Positions 43,318 through 53,500 of a stretch of DNA of 64,000 nucleotides are shown one piece after another. The notes beneath the pieces are model-generated. The model was not told the origin of the DNA and ran no database searches. It saw only the letters and a program-made list of their open reading frames with translations. Position 1 is the first letter of the stretch; each line of letters opens with the position of its first letter. Position numbers and translations under genes: made by a program. The DNA comes from CAZHDI01 sp964531285 (lineage in GTDB: Bacteria; Pseudomonadota; Alphaproteobacteria; JAJFIK01): contig CAZHDI010000002.1 in the NCBI GenBank assembly GCA_964531285.1, forward strand, positions 1-64,000. The letters run 5' to 3'.

Positions 43318-44174
43318 GGCACGGTCTCCAGGCCCGGATCGTAGGTGACCCGATAGCGCGCCTTGATATCGGCAAGCATCTGCGCTTCCGCCGTCACACG
43401 GCGGTCTGCCATCAAATCGTCGCGCACCCGGTCCTCGACAGCCGCCAGATCCGCCGCGCGCTGCGGCGTCCGGTCGGTGATGCGCACCAGATGAAGACCG
43501 AAAGCGGATGCAACGGGCCCGGACCATGCTCCGGTCGGCAGATCCGCAAGCCGGCCGGTGAAGCCGTCGCCCATGACTCCATCGACTATGCGCGCTTCGG
43601 CGCCGCGGAACCGGCGCTGTACCATGCTCGGATCGCCAAGGCCCGTCTCGCCCGCCTTCAGGCGCGCCAGAAGACCCTGCGCATCTTGCCGGATATCGGG
43701 CCGGCCATCCGGAGACAGATAGACATGCTCGAAGCTGATCGTGGCCGGTTGAATATACCGGTCCCGGTGGGCCTCGAAATAGGCTTGCAGGGTGGCCGCG
43801 TCCGGCTCGTCCGGGCTCACCGTGCCTTCAATGAGAAAGCGCAGCTTCTGGGCCAAGCGGCGGCGGACGATCTGATCGTCCCGGTCAAGACCAAGGCGCA
43901 GCGCCTCGCGATAGAGGATTTCGTCCTCCACCGCTTTCTCGATGAGACCGGCCAATTGATCCGGGGACGGCGGGCTGCCGTGCTGGATGGTCCAGGCCGA
44001 GCGGATGGCCTCGGCCTGACTTTCGGTGACATGCACGATGGCCTGCCCGGCTTCACGCCGGGGGCCGGGCTCGCTGATCAGAGCGGCGGTGAACAGCACC
44101 ACGCCGAGAATGACAAAATGAGCGAGGGGATCCCGCAGGATCCCCAGCGCCCGGTTCGCGATCAGTCCGGCCAT
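43314..44174 (-). CDS. Membrane-anchored PpiC-type peptidyl-prolyl isomerase
   Basis: 286-aa protein with one N-terminal membrane helix (HFVILGVVLFTAALI near residues 20-34) and a periplasmic chaperone helical region. A parvulin-like domain follows at about 140-240 (ISFEHVYLSPDGR to LPTGAWSGPVASAFGLHLVRITD), whose end matches the conserved PpiC motif. It should assist folding of exported proteins. ATG at 44174 follows GAGGGAA. It lies 49 bp after the DUF3604 gene and overlaps HupE by 4 bp, so DUF3604, PpiC and HupE form one operon, probably acting on a shared envelope target. Confidence 0.85.
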   Translation of the reverse strand: MAGLIANRALGILRDPLAHFVILGVVLFTAALISEPGPRREAGQAIVHVTESQAEAIRSAWTIQHGSPPSPDQLAGLIEKAVEDEILYREALRLGLDRDDQIVRRRLAQKLRFLIEGTVSPDEPDAATLQAYFEAHRDRYIQPATISFEHVYLSPDGRPDIRQDAQGLLARLKAGETGLGDPSMVQRRFRGAEARIVDGVMGDGFTGRLADLPTGAWSGPVASAFGLHLVRITDRTPQRAADLAAVEDRVRDDLMADRRVTAEAQMLADIKARYRVTYDPGLETVP

Positions 44175-44223
44175 GGAGCGGTCTTCCCTCACCTCGGGCG
44201 CCTGTCGCCCAGGCGCCTTGCCT

Positions 44224-45945
44224 TTACGCGTCCGGCAGATACCAGATCGGCGAGGACCAGGCCCGTTCCTGGATGGTGGCCGGCAGAGCCGGGTTCGGCG
44301 GCACGCCGGCGCGCAGCGCGTCCCAGGTCGACCAGCGGCAGGACGGGTTCTCCAGCACACGGACATAATAGAAGGCCCGCTGACGGCGGTCGAACTCGGG
44401 GTCCTGCCATGTGGTCTTCAGTTCCACATCGCCCTTGTGCCGGGAGATGGCGCAGGTGTCGATATCGACCGTCGCCCCATTGTCCGGGCAGCGATGCGTG
44501 TCCGGATCCGGGTTCAGGCCATCGGAACAAGCCACGTCGAACACCTTTTCCTTGGCTTCGCCATCCTCGATCCAGCCCTTGACCACTTGCAGACGTTGCA
44601 GCCAGCCCGACCGGGGATCGCGCACCGCCCAGACCAGAAAGTCCGGTGACTGACGGCCGTCACGCGCTAGCTCGCCGCCCATGGGCACGGCCGCGTCATA
44701 GGCCTGCGCCATCATATCGGGGGCCGACCAGATATCGTCCGGAATGTCGTAGCCCGCGAAGAACCGCACACGGATGCGCGGGCCCGATGTGGCGAAGGTT
44801 TCCTTGCGGCGGAACGCGGCATAGATCGCCTCGCGGGTATTCTCCTCGGCCCAAACACCGGCTAGACCCGACGCGCCCCAGGTCGAGAAGCGCTGGGTAT
44901 TGGCCGCCATCTCATAGGTTTCCCAGGTCTCGCCCTCGGGCGGCACCGAGCCCCGGTCGACCGGCGTGCCGTCGGGAACACCGATCTTGGAGAAATAGTC
45001 GTCCTCGTCGAAGGAACCGCCGGCATTGTGGGTGTCGCTCGCCGCGACGAACCCCTGCTGATAGGGGTTGAACCCCTCGCGTTCGGCGAACATCAGGCCG
45101 TCCTTGATGGCCTTGCGCACATANNNNNNNNNNNNNNNNNNNNNNNNNNNNNNNNNNNNNNNNNNNNNNNNNNNNNNNNNNNNNNNNNNNNNNNNNNNNN
45201 NNNNNNNNNNNNNNNNNNNNNNNTCGATACCCTCCGCGCGCAGACCGTCCAGCCATGCCCACAGATCTTCCGGGTTTTGACTGTCGAGCGCGCTGAATGG
45301 CAGCTCAGGGGCATCGCTGCCTTCGAAGATTACGTTCCGGTGCAGGTTCTGACCGTCCGGCGGCGAGGTGTATTCATAGGCGATAAAGGTGGTGAACGTG
45401 CCCGGATCGTTGTGCCGTTCCGCCGCGTCGATCTGGTCCTGCCAGGCCGATTTCAGGGTCGGCATATGGCGCAGCTCCGGACGATACACCCCGTCGGCAA
45501 GGCTTTGACCGACGAGTTGGAAGGCCGCCGAGATCTTTTCAGGGTCGGAACTGACCAGATCGGCGGCATAGGACACTTGCGACAGCGGATTGTCCGGGTC
45601 CGTCATGGCAGGCAGCACGCCCATATATTCGGCGTGGTCGGTCACCGCGATAAAATCGAGCGGCGGACCGGACAGGCGCACATCGAAGCCCGCCGCATGG
45701 CGGATCGTTTCGCCCTTGGCATAGCGGTAGGCATCATCGGGTGTTGCACGCACGTTGAAGATAAACGCATCGAACGAGTATTTCGTATGGATGTGCAGAT
45801 CGCCGAAAAACGCCTGCCGGTTCGGATCGAAATCCGGCGTCTGGGCCTCGACCGCTTCGCCGGCCCGTGCGCCGATCAGGGTCAAACCCATCGCCAACGC
45901 AGCAACGCCGCTCATCAGTCCCGCCCGTCCGATGCTTCGTGTCAT
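44224..45945 (-). CDS. DUF3604 family exported protein, interrupted by gap
   Basis: About 574 codons including the placeholder. Signal peptide at residues 1-28 (ends ARAGEA), then the DUF3604 domain. It opens AFFGDLHIHTKYSFDAF, a PHP-like metal motif (HxH), continues with FIAVTDHAEYMGVL (second metal motif) and ends FYYVRVLENPSCRWSTWDALR. A hydrolase or phosphoesterase of the PHP fold is plausible, but no activity is established. The Cys pair before the end could form a disulfide. ATG at 45945 follows AGGGAGAGG. First gene of a DUF3604-PpiC-HupE operon, divergent from a Crp/Fnr regulator. Confidence 0.85.
   Translation of the reverse strand: MTRSIGRAGLMSGVAALAMGLTLIGARAGEAVEAQTPDFDPNRQAFFGDLHIHTKYSFDAFIFNVRATPDDAYRYAKGETIRHAAGFDVRLSGPPLDFIAVTDHAEYMGVLPAMTDPDNPLSQVSYAADLVSSDPEKISAAFQLVGQSLADGVYRPELRHMPTLKSAWQDQIDAAERHNDPGTFTTFIAYEYTSPPDGQNLHRNVIFEGSDAPELPFSALDSQNPEDLWAWLDGLRAEGIXXXXXXXXXXXXXXXXXXXXXXXXXXXXXXXXXXYVRKAIKDGLMFAEREGFNPYQQGFVAASDTHNAGGSFDEDDYFSKIGVPDGTPVDRGSVPPEGETWETYEMAANTQRFSTWGASGLAGVWAEENTREAIYAAFRRKETFATSGPRIRVRFFAGYDIPDDIWSAPDMMAQAYDAAVPMGGELARDGRQSPDFLVWAVRDPRSGWLQRLQVVKGWIEDGEAKEKVFDVACSDGLNPDPDTHRCPDNGATVDIDTCAISRHKGDVELKTTWQDPEFDRRQRAFYYVRVLENPSCRWSTWDALRAGVPPNPALPATIQERAWSSPIWYLPDA
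45124..45223. other. Assembly gap, 100 N
   Basis: Exactly 100 N inside the DUF3604 gene. The reading frame continues across it, but length and content are unknown. Confidence 0.98.
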
Positions 45946-46148
45946 GATCCGCCTCTCCCTCTTGGGCGGGCGTTCCCCCGCCTTATGCGCATGTCCGCCG
46001 CCGCCGCACCGCATCCGGCGCGCGCGTCTCTATCCGCCGAGATCGTACGCCGTCTCCGTACGCAAAACCGGCGCATTCCACCGAAACTCATGCTAAAATG
46101 TCGTGCAGACAACAATTGAACACCGCGCAGGGGCAGCCGGCTTATCCC

Positions 46149-46847
46149 ATGAGCGAAATCGATCGTCTGACAATCGCCAAAGCTGCCTTGCGCGCCTCCC
46201 CGGTGTTCGCGTCTCTGCCCGCGGCGGCCGTGGCGCAATTGGCGGCGGTCTCCCGGCTGGAGCGCTATAAGGTGCCGACCCTGCTGGCATCCGCGGGCAC
46301 CCAGGTCGATCTGCTGCGCTATGTGATGGCCGGTCAGGTGGTGCTGAAGCAGCGCGCGGCCGACGGATCCGAAGTCGCGTATGGCGCGATCCGCAGCGGC
46401 CACTGGGCGGCGTGGCTGCCGTGTTTCACCGACGATCCGCTGACCCAGGATTATTGGAGTTCGGAGGATGCGGAGTATCTGGCGTTCCCGAACGGCGAGG
46501 TGCGCGCCGTGGCGGACCGGCATCCGGAAATCTACCGCCAGGCCATCGGCGAGATCGGCCAGCGCTTCCGCAATGTGCTCGAGTGGGTGTGGCAATCGAC
46601 CATCACGGCCGGCGAGGCCCGCGCCGCCCGGCTGCTGCTGTTCTATTGCGGGCCAACCCCGCGCGATGAAAACATTCGGATCACCGCGACCCAGGACTCG
46701 CTCGCGCGCATCGCCGGATGCTCGCGTCAGACCCTGAACCGGCTGTTGCTGGCGCTCGAGCGCCGGGGTCTGATCACCGTGGGCTATGGCCATGTGGTGA
46801 TCCATGACCGCCGGACGCTCAGGCAGTTTGCGGAAGAAACGCGTTAA
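46149..46847 (+). CDS. Crp/Fnr family transcriptional regulator
   Basis: 232-aa regulator from the ATG at 46149. An N-terminal cyclic-nucleotide-binding-like beta roll (about 25-125: VLKQRAADGSEVAYGAI) precedes a dimer helix and a winged helix-turn-helix near 175-225 (ATQDSLARIAGCSRQTLNRLLLALERRGLI). The Cys cluster of oxygen-sensing Fnr is absent. An in-frame ATG at 46098 would add 17 residues but overlaps an extended -10 (TGCTAAAAT, 46091-46099), so the downstream start is preferred. It is divergent from the DUF3604 operon and may control it. A 60-aa gene follows after 14 bp. Confidence 0.85.
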   Translation: MSEIDRLTIAKAALRASPVFASLPAAAVAQLAAVSRLERYKVPTLLASAGTQVDLLRYVMAGQVVLKQRAADGSEVAYGAIRSGHWAAWLPCFTDDPLTQDYWSSEDAEYLAFPNGEVRAVADRHPEIYRQAIGEIGQRFRNVLEWVWQSTITAGEARAARLLLFYCGPTPRDENIRITATQDSLARIAGCSRQTLNRLLLALERRGLITVGYGHVVIHDRRTLRQFAEETR

Positions 46848-46861
46848 GAGGAGACTGGTCC

Positions 46862-47044
46862 ATGGCGGATGATGAGCGGCTTGCCCGCCTCCATGCCGAC
46901 ATTGCCGCCGCGCTCGCTACCGCGCGCAGCGATCTGAAATCCAGCGCCAAACTGCCGGACGGTTATGCCCACGGCTTCGCGAACGGGCAGGTCAGTGCCC
47001 TGACGACCGTCCTCGGCCTGATCGACAAGGCCCGATCCAACTGA
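46862..47044 (+). CDS. Small hypothetical protein
   Basis: 60-aa predicted soluble, mainly helical protein (ADDERLARLHADIAAALATAR; then a loop KLPDGYAHGFANGQ and a second helix). Two helices with a conserved-looking Gly turn suggest a helical hairpin. No family recognised. GAGGAGA lies before the ATG and it is 14 bp downstream of the Crp/Fnr gene, so it is probably co-transcribed. It converges on the crotonase gene 5 bp away. Confidence 0.7.
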   Translation: MADDERLARLHADIAAALATARSDLKSSAKLPDGYAHGFANGQVSALTTVLGLIDKARSN

Positions 47045-47049
47045 ACCAG

Positions 47050-47718
47050 TTAGGTCTTGAGCGACGCCTCGATATCGACAATGGCGCTCTGGCGTATGCT
47101 GATCTTGTTGCCGTGATAGGCCGGCCCGGAGACCTTCGCCAGCACCGCCGCCTCGTCCTCGGCCATCATCATGACCTGCTCGGGTTCGCCGATGCGGTCC
47201 AGGAATCCGGCTTCCACCGCGCCCTCCGGCCCATAGAGATGCGCCTGGACGACCGCCTGGGTCAAAAAGCGCGGGTCCAGCCGGACGCGCGGCAGCACCA
47301 GGCCGAATTCCGGCAACACCATGCCGATGGCCGACTCATTCAGGCCGATCTTGAAATCGCCCTGTGTACCGATCCGGGTGTCGCAAGCCAGCATCATCAG
47401 CGCGCCCATTGCGATGGCGTGGCCCGTGCACACCCCGATCACCGGCAGCGGATATCGGAACAGGCGCAGCGCCAGAGTCCCGCCCTTGGTCACCAGGGCC
47501 ATGGCCGCGTCCGGCCCGCCGCTTTGCATCACTTTAAGGTCGAAACCGGCCGAAAACCGGCCCGGACGTCCCACCAGCACGACGACTTTGGCTTCGCCCT
47601 CGGCGCGATCCAGGGCCTCGTGGAGATCGGCAAGCATCTGATCGCCGATGGCGTTCGCCTTGCCGTCGTCCATGGTCAGCCAGGCAACCTGATCCTTAAG
47701 CTCATAAGTGACAGTCAT
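47050..47718 (-). CDS. Crotonase-fold enoyl-CoA hydratase/isomerase
   Basis: Short crotonase of 222 aa (typical members are about 260). The CoA-binding start and oxyanion region appear as FSAGFDLKVM and CTGHAIAMGALMMLACD. The first catalytic Glu of hydratases is replaced (GALMML), while the second region keeps Glu in GLNESAIGM. With one acid residue it fits an isomerase-type or another reaction rather than a standard hydratase. ATG at 47718, with GGAG 12 bases upstream; upstream in-frame codons overlap the molybdate gene region and are rejected. Confidence 0.82.
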   Translation of the reverse strand: MTVTYELKDQVAWLTMDDGKANAIGDQMLADLHEALDRAEGEAKVVVLVGRPGRFSAGFDLKVMQSGGPDAAMALVTKGGTLALRLFRYPLPVIGVCTGHAIAMGALMMLACDTRIGTQGDFKIGLNESAIGMVLPEFGLVLPRVRLDPRFLTQAVVQAHLYGPEGAVEAGFLDRIGEPEQVMMMAEDEAAVLAKVSGPAYHGNKISIRQSAIVDIEASLKT

Positions 47719-47900
47719 GATGGCACGCGCTCCGGTTTTATAGGGTTCGGGAAACGGTAGTAGATTGGCCGCGTTCTGGCCAATCATTCCGACCGGGCCG
47801 CGAACACGGATGCGGCGACCGGTGCGGGGCTTGCACCCGGCGCCCCCGGGCCCAAAACTTCCCGTCCGGCAAGAGACGTTCGGCAAAAGGGATGGCACCC

Positions 47901-48704
47901 ATGGCCATGGCAGGCAGCATCAGACGACGCAGGCTCAAGGGTCGCACCGCCGTGCTCCTGCTGGTTTTCTGCGCGGCTCTCGGTGGCGCCGGACCGGCGC
48001 GCGCCGGCGAGGGCCTCGTCGCCGTCGCCGCGAATTTCCAGACCACGCTCCTGACGCTCAAAGCCGATTTCGAAGTCCGGACACCGCACCGTTTGCAGGT
48101 CAGCACCGGATCGACCGGAAAGCTGTATGCGCAAATCGTCAACGGCGCGCCCTATGATGTGTTCCTCAGTGCCGATCAGGATCGCCCGGCCCGTCTGGAG
48201 GCGGAGGGTTATGGCATCGTCGATAGCCGGTTTTCCTACGCCTTCGGACAATTGGTCCTATGGTCACCCGGGCTGGCCGGCGCTGGTGCCGACGATCTGG
48301 ACGGGCCCGCCGTGCTTCGGGAGGCCGCGTTCCGCCGGATCGCGATTGCCAACCCCGATCTGGCGCCCTATGGCCGGGCCGCGATGGAAACCCTGACTGC
48401 CCTCGGTCTTGCCGAAGCGCTCCGGCCCAAGATCGTCATGGGCGAGAATATCGGCCAGGCCTTCGCCCTGATCGCGACCGGGAATACAGAGCTTGGCTTT
48501 GTGGGCGCCGGCATGGTCCCCGGCGGCGGGCCGGTCTGGCGCGTGCCGGACAGCCTCTACCGCCCGATCCGTCAGGACGCGGTGCTGCTCAATCACGGCA
48601 AGGACAACAGTGCCGCGCAGGCGTTTCTCGCGTATCTGCGCGGGGCGGATGCCCGGTCGCTGATCACGGCGGCCGGCTATCTGCCCCGTTGGGACCGGGA
48701 GTAG
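47901..48704 (+). CDS. modA: Molybdate ABC transporter substrate-binding protein
   Basis: 267-aa periplasmic protein. Signal peptide with a basic start (RRRRLKGR) ends near GPARAGE. The mature part has VAVAANFQTTLLTL, STGSTGKLYAQIVNGAPYDVFLSADQDRP (as family blocks) and GFVGAG, which place it in the ModA group; the Ser of the NFQ/GSTGK loop contacts the oxyanion. The start at 47901 has AAGGGA 8 bases before it; the ATG at 47892 is too close. First gene of modABC; it captures molybdate (or tungstate) for molybdenum-cofactor synthesis. Confidence 0.92.
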   Translation: MAMAGSIRRRRLKGRTAVLLLVFCAALGGAGPARAGEGLVAVAANFQTTLLTLKADFEVRTPHRLQVSTGSTGKLYAQIVNGAPYDVFLSADQDRPARLEAEGYGIVDSRFSYAFGQLVLWSPGLAGAGADDLDGPAVLREAAFRRIAIANPDLAPYGRAAMETLTALGLAEALRPKIVMGENIGQAFALIATGNTELGFVGAGMVPGGGPVWRVPDSLYRPIRQDAVLLNHGKDNSAAQAFLAYLRGADARSLITAAGYLPRWDRE

Positions 48705-48707
48705 GCC

Positions 48708-49379
48708 ATGCCGGATCTCGGCCCGCTCTGGCTCACCTTCTGGCTCGCCGCCGCGACCACGCTTGTCCTTTATGCGCTCGGCACGCCGCTCGCCTGGTGG
48801 CTGGCGACCACGCGCTCACGGTTCAAGCCGGTGGCCGAGGCCGTCACCGCCCTGCCCCTGGTTTTGCCGCCGACGGTCCTGGGGTTTTATCTGCTGCTGG
48901 CGTTCAATCCGTCCGCACCCGTCGGCGCCTTCTGGATCAGCGTGACCGGCGATACATTGACCTTTTCCTTCACCGGCCTTGTGATCGCGTCGGTCATCTA
49001 CTCCCTGCCCTTCATGGTTCAGCCGCTCCAAAGCGCCTTCGAGGCCGTGGGACGCGCGCCCTTGGAAGCCGCCGCAAGCCTGCGCGCCGGCCCACTCGAT
49101 GCCTTCGTCTCGGTGGCCGCCCCGTTGAGCGCGCGGGGGTTCTTGACCGCCGGCATCCTGACCTTCGCCCATACGGTCGGAGAATTCGGCGTGGTGCTGA
49201 TGGTTGGCGGGAATATTCCGGGTCAGACCAAAGTCATCTCCATCGCGATTTATGAGCATGTGGAGACGCTGCGCTACGGCGAGGCCCATGTGCTGGCCGC
49301 CATCCTGCTGGCCTTCTCCTTTGCCGTGCTGCTTGTCGTCTACACGGTCAACCGGCGGTTCCCGTTCCATGTCCGCTGA
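48708..49379 (+). CDS. modB: Molybdate ABC transporter permease
   Basis: 223-aa inner-membrane subunit with five to six helices. The MetI-like EAA loop reads EAAASLRAGPLDAFVSVAAP near residue 120, and the family segment VLPPTVLGFYLL is near 55. It follows modA by 3 bp and its stop overlaps modC by 11 bp. GGGAG lies upstream of the ATG. It forms a dimer carrying molybdate across the membrane when driven by ModC. Confidence 0.93.
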   Translation: MPDLGPLWLTFWLAAATTLVLYALGTPLAWWLATTRSRFKPVAEAVTALPLVLPPTVLGFYLLLAFNPSAPVGAFWISVTGDTLTFSFTGLVIASVIYSLPFMVQPLQSAFEAVGRAPLEAAASLRAGPLDAFVSVAAPLSARGFLTAGILTFAHTVGEFGVVLMVGGNIPGQTKVISIAIYEHVETLRYGEAHVLAAILLAFSFAVLLVVYTVNRRFPFHVR

Positions 49380-50463
49380 CCGGCTCCATCTCATGCTGCG
49401 GTATGACGTGGCCGGATTTTCCCTGGATATCGAGCAGGACCTCCCGCTTGAGGGGGTTACGGCCCTGTTCGGCCCCAGCGGATCGGGCAAGAGCACTCTT
49501 CTGCGGCTCATTGCCGGGCTGGAGCGGCCACGGGCGGGCCGGATCGCGCTGGGATCGTCCGTCTGGTTCGATCGGGCCGCGCGCATCGACGTGCCGGCGC
49601 ACCGGCGCCGTGCCGGATTGATGTTTCAGGATGCGCGCCTGTTTCCCCATCTCACCGTTGCCGGCAATCTGGCCTTTGCCGCCAAGCGCGCCCGGGCCGG
49701 CTCCCGGCGCCATGGCATGGACGATATCATTGCGGCCTTTGCCCTGGCCCCCTTGCTTGAGCGGCATACGGACAGTCTTTCCGGAGGGGAGCGCCAGCGG
49801 GTGGCCCTGGCGCGGACGCTTCTGAGCGGACCGGACCTCCTCTTGCTCGATGAACCCTTGGCCGCTCTCGATGCCCATCGCAAGGGCGACATTCTGCCCT
49901 TTCTCGACGATCTGCCCCGCCGGTTCGGCGTTCCAGTCCTTTATGTCAGTCACGATCTCGGGGAGGTCAGCCGTCTGGCCGACCGCATCGTCGTGCTGCG
50001 CGAGGGGCGCATTGAGGCCGAAGGCGCGGCGGCGGCCATAATCGGACGGCTCGATCTTGATGGCCTTGCCGGACGGCTCGAAGCCGGCACCCTGCTGTCG
50101 GGCCGGGTGACGGGGCATGATCCGGCGTTCACGCTGACCCATGTGGCCTGTGCCGGCGCGCAGGTCAGCATGCCAATGAAATCCGATCTCGCCATTGGCG
50201 CGGCCGTCCGCCTGCGGATCCTGGCGCGCGATGTGGCGCTGGCCACGCACCGGCCCGAGGGCCTCAGCATCCGCAATGTGTTGCCCGCGCGGGTCACCGC
50301 GGTCCATGACCAGGCGGGAACGGCCTTTGCCGAGGTCTTCCTCGATCTCGACGGCACCCCCTTGCGGGCGCGGGTCACCCGGGCGGCGGCGGCCGATCTG
50401 GCTCTTGAGCCCGGCATGAGCGTGTTCGCGCTCATCCGAAGCGTCAGCTTCGACGGGACCTGA
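49369..50463 (+). CDS. modC: Molybdate ABC transporter ATPase
   Basis: 364-aa ATPase: Walker A GPSGSGKST (about residues 36-44), signature LSGGERQRVALART, Walker B LLLLDEPLAALD, switch His in VSHDLGE. The C-terminal 70 residues are a TOBE/Mop domain (SIRNVLPARVTAVHDQ) that can sense oxyanion and restrain transport. ATG at 49369 inside the end of modB. A terminator follows 12 bp after the stop. No ModE regulator is near. Confidence 0.94.
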   Translation: MSADRLHLMLRYDVAGFSLDIEQDLPLEGVTALFGPSGSGKSTLLRLIAGLERPRAGRIALGSSVWFDRAARIDVPAHRRRAGLMFQDARLFPHLTVAGNLAFAAKRARAGSRRHGMDDIIAAFALAPLLERHTDSLSGGERQRVALARTLLSGPDLLLLDEPLAALDAHRKGDILPFLDDLPRRFGVPVLYVSHDLGEVSRLADRIVVLREGRIEAEGAAAAIIGRLDLDGLAGRLEAGTLLSGRVTGHDPAFTLTHVACAGAQVSMPMKSDLAIGAAVRLRILARDVALATHRPEGLSIRNVLPARVTAVHDQAGTAFAEVFLDLDGTPLRARVTRAAAADLALEPGMSVFALIRSVSFDGT

Positions 50464-50474
50464 ACCGGACCATC

Positions 50475-50504
50475 AAAAAAGGCGCACCCGGAGATGCGCC
50501 TTTT
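50475..50504. terminator. Bidirectional terminator
   Basis: AAAAGGCGCA / TGCGCCTTTT (10-bp stem, loop CCCGGAGA) with A-run on the left and T-run on the right, between convergent modC and the giant adhesin gene. It can stop both. Confidence 0.9.
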
Positions 50505-50534
50505 GTTTCCTTGTGCGGTTGGAAAGAGCCGTGA

Positions 50535-53500
50535 TCAGACGAAGTCGAACTGATCCGCGTTCATCGCCTGGATATCGGCAAGATCGGTTTTCTCCAGGAT
50601 CAGCACATCGCTGTCGGAGAATTCGATCCGCACATCCTTGCCGCTTTGCACGGCCAGCGCCTTGATCTCGGCGGCGGTATCGAAATCCGCCCCCTGATCC
50701 GACGCGGCCCAGGCCGTGAGGTCCAAACGGTCCTCGTCGGCGTCGAAATCGGTGACGACGTCCGTGTCGCTGCCCGGCCCGAACGCGAAGGTGTCGGCAT
50801 CCTTGCCGCCCTTGAGTTCGTCGAGGCCCGCACCACCGAACAGCCAATCCATCCCTTTGCCGCCGTCGAGGTCATCATTGCCCTCGCCGCCCGACAGGCT
50901 GTCGTTGCCATCGCCACCACGGAGGTCGTCAGCCCCCGCCCCGCCACTGATCTCGTCATTGCCGTCGTCGCCGCGGATACTGTCGTTGCCGTCGCCGCCC
51001 GCGACCGTATCGTTGCCGTCACCGGCCTTGATGTTGTCGTCACCGGTATCGCCGAAGATGGTGTCGTTGCCGTCACCGCCCTTCATCTTGTCGTCACCGG
51101 CACCGCCATCGACCTCATCGTCGCCGTCGCCGCCATCCAGCTTGTCGTCGCCGGCTTCGCCGAAGAGCGCATCGTTGCCCTCCTCGCCCTTGATCTTATC
51201 GCCGCCGTCGCCGCCGAAGATGATGTCGTTGCCCATGTCGCCCGACAGGCTGTCCTTGCCCGCCATGCCTTCCATGATATCGACGTCGGTCGAGCCCTTG
51301 TCCTTGTCCTTGCCGGCACTGAGGACAACGGTGGCGACCAGATCATCATTGATGATCGTGCCTTGCGCCGTGTCCTGATCGATGGCGACACCGTTCGGCG
51401 CCGACGCATTCACCAGACGCACCTGGAAGTTTTCGTCTTCCTCGAAGGCGAAGTCGCCGTCGATCGGCAGCGCGATGAGCGCTTCGGTCTGGCCGGCCGC
51501 GAAGGTGATCGTGCCGGCCGGCAGCTTGTCGCCGGCAAAGTCCAGTTCGGAGGCCGGGAACGGGCTGATGCCGGTGGTGATGTAGTTCACGAGAACCGGA
51601 ACAGTCGTGTCGCCGGTCCGGGTCACCTTGAAGGTGGTGATGGTCGTGCCCGAATTGCCTTCGGCCTTGACCGAGTCTTCCGGTGCAATCGACACGATCG
51701 GGATCCCGTCCGCGACCGGCGGCTTGCCGCCCACCAGTTCCACGACCACTTCAGCGTCATCGAAGCCGCCTTCGCCGTCGCTCACCGTGTAGTTGAAGCT
51801 ATCCGTCGTTTTCTGACCGTCGAGCAGGAAGTCGAACTTGCCGTCCGGATCGTAGTAAAGCTCGCCATTGGCCTGGATCGACAGCAGCGCGCCCGAGGGC
51901 AGCAGGATCTGCGTGCCGACGAGAGCGGCATTGCCCTCGACCTCGGCGACCGAAAGGAAGGTGCCGTCCGGATCGAAGTCGGCGCCATTGCCATTGTCCG
52001 CCAGGACATTGGCGATAACGGGCGTGTTCTTGCCGGTCTCGAACGCATCGTCGACCGCGATGGGCAGATCGTTGAACACCGGGCCTGCATCCGGAACGAT
52101 CTGCACCGCGATGGTCTGCGTGGTCGGGCCGGTCCCGGCGGGATCCTTCAGATTGACTCGGAAGCTGTCGGCCTCGGTGTTCGACCCGTTGTGGTCATAC
52201 CCGATAAGACCGGCATTGATGTCCGACTGGGTGAACTTGTCGCCCAACTCCAGCGGGATCGTGCCGCGCTTCACCGTGCCATTCTCCGGCAGTTTGGTCA
52301 GCGTGTAGGTCAGCTCGGCAGCGGTGTTGTCCGGGTCGAACGCAGCGAGTTCGGACGGATTGATGATCTCGATCTCGTCCTGGCCCAGCTTGATACCGGT
52401 ATTGGCGATCATCACCGGCGCGTCATTGGTGCCGTTCACCGCAACGAAGACCGGCTGGTTGGTGATGCCTTCACCTTCCTCGTCGAGAACATCGACGAAG
52501 AACACATCCGAATCGCCGTTCGAGTCGTCGTGGATGTACTGCACGTTGCCGGCGTTGATATCGGTCTGCGTGAAGCTGTCGCCGACCTTGAGCTTGACGC
52601 CGTCGAGGAACAGCGAGCCGTTCTCCGGCAGTTCCTTCAGGAAGAAGAAGATATCGTCGTTGCCGCTTTGGCTGTCGCCATCGATCGCCAGCAGATCCAG
52701 GGCGTTGAAGGTGGCCGAACCGCCCTCATTCACCTCGATGCCGTTGTTGATCTCCAAGGTCGCACCGTCATTGTCCGGCGAGATCTTGATCTTGAACTTA
52801 TGGATCGGCGGCGTTTCGTAGTCGTCGTAATAGTCCGTGACGATGTCGTCATAGTCGAGATTGAGCCAATCCCACCACGGCCAGTCGCCATAGACGTCGT
52901 ACCAGTCGATGATGAGATCCTGGTACAGCGGATCCTTTTCGAACTTGTGCGGATCGTACGGCGCATAGGCCCAGTCGCCATCGGCCACGACAAAGGTGAA
53001 GTTGTCGAAATCCCACTCTTCCGAGCCGTCGTGCTTGTAGGTGATCTTGCCGGCGTCGATATCGGCCTGGGTGAAGGTCGTGAAGCTGTTGAGCGGATGG
53101 CCCGGCTTGTGCGCCGCCAGCGGCTTGCCGTCCTTCAGGATCATGCCGTGATGCGGCAGATCGCAGATGATGTAGACCAGATCCGACGGCGGATGATCGG
53201 CGTCCGTGGTGAACAGCTTGAGCGAGGAAATGACGATCTCGCCGCCCTCGATGGTGTGAGCGCCTTCGTTCAGCGCGATATAGGGGACGTCGTTGACGGG
53301 CTGAATGACGATTTCCGTCAGGCCCGTGATGAAGTCCGGCTCGCCCGGATTGGAGATCTTGTAGCTGAAGCCGTCCTGGAAGAATTCCGACCCGTCATTG
53401 GCGTAGAACAGGTAGCCGTTATCCACGTCTTCCTGGGTGAAGGTGCTGCCGACTTTCAGCGGAATGCCGTCCGTGAGCGGGTCATCCAACCCGGAGTCGG

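Noticed and set aside
50820..51250. Regular repeats considered as a CRISPR array
   Set aside because: The units are 27 bases, contiguous, in frame and encode RTX nonapeptides; there are no spacers.
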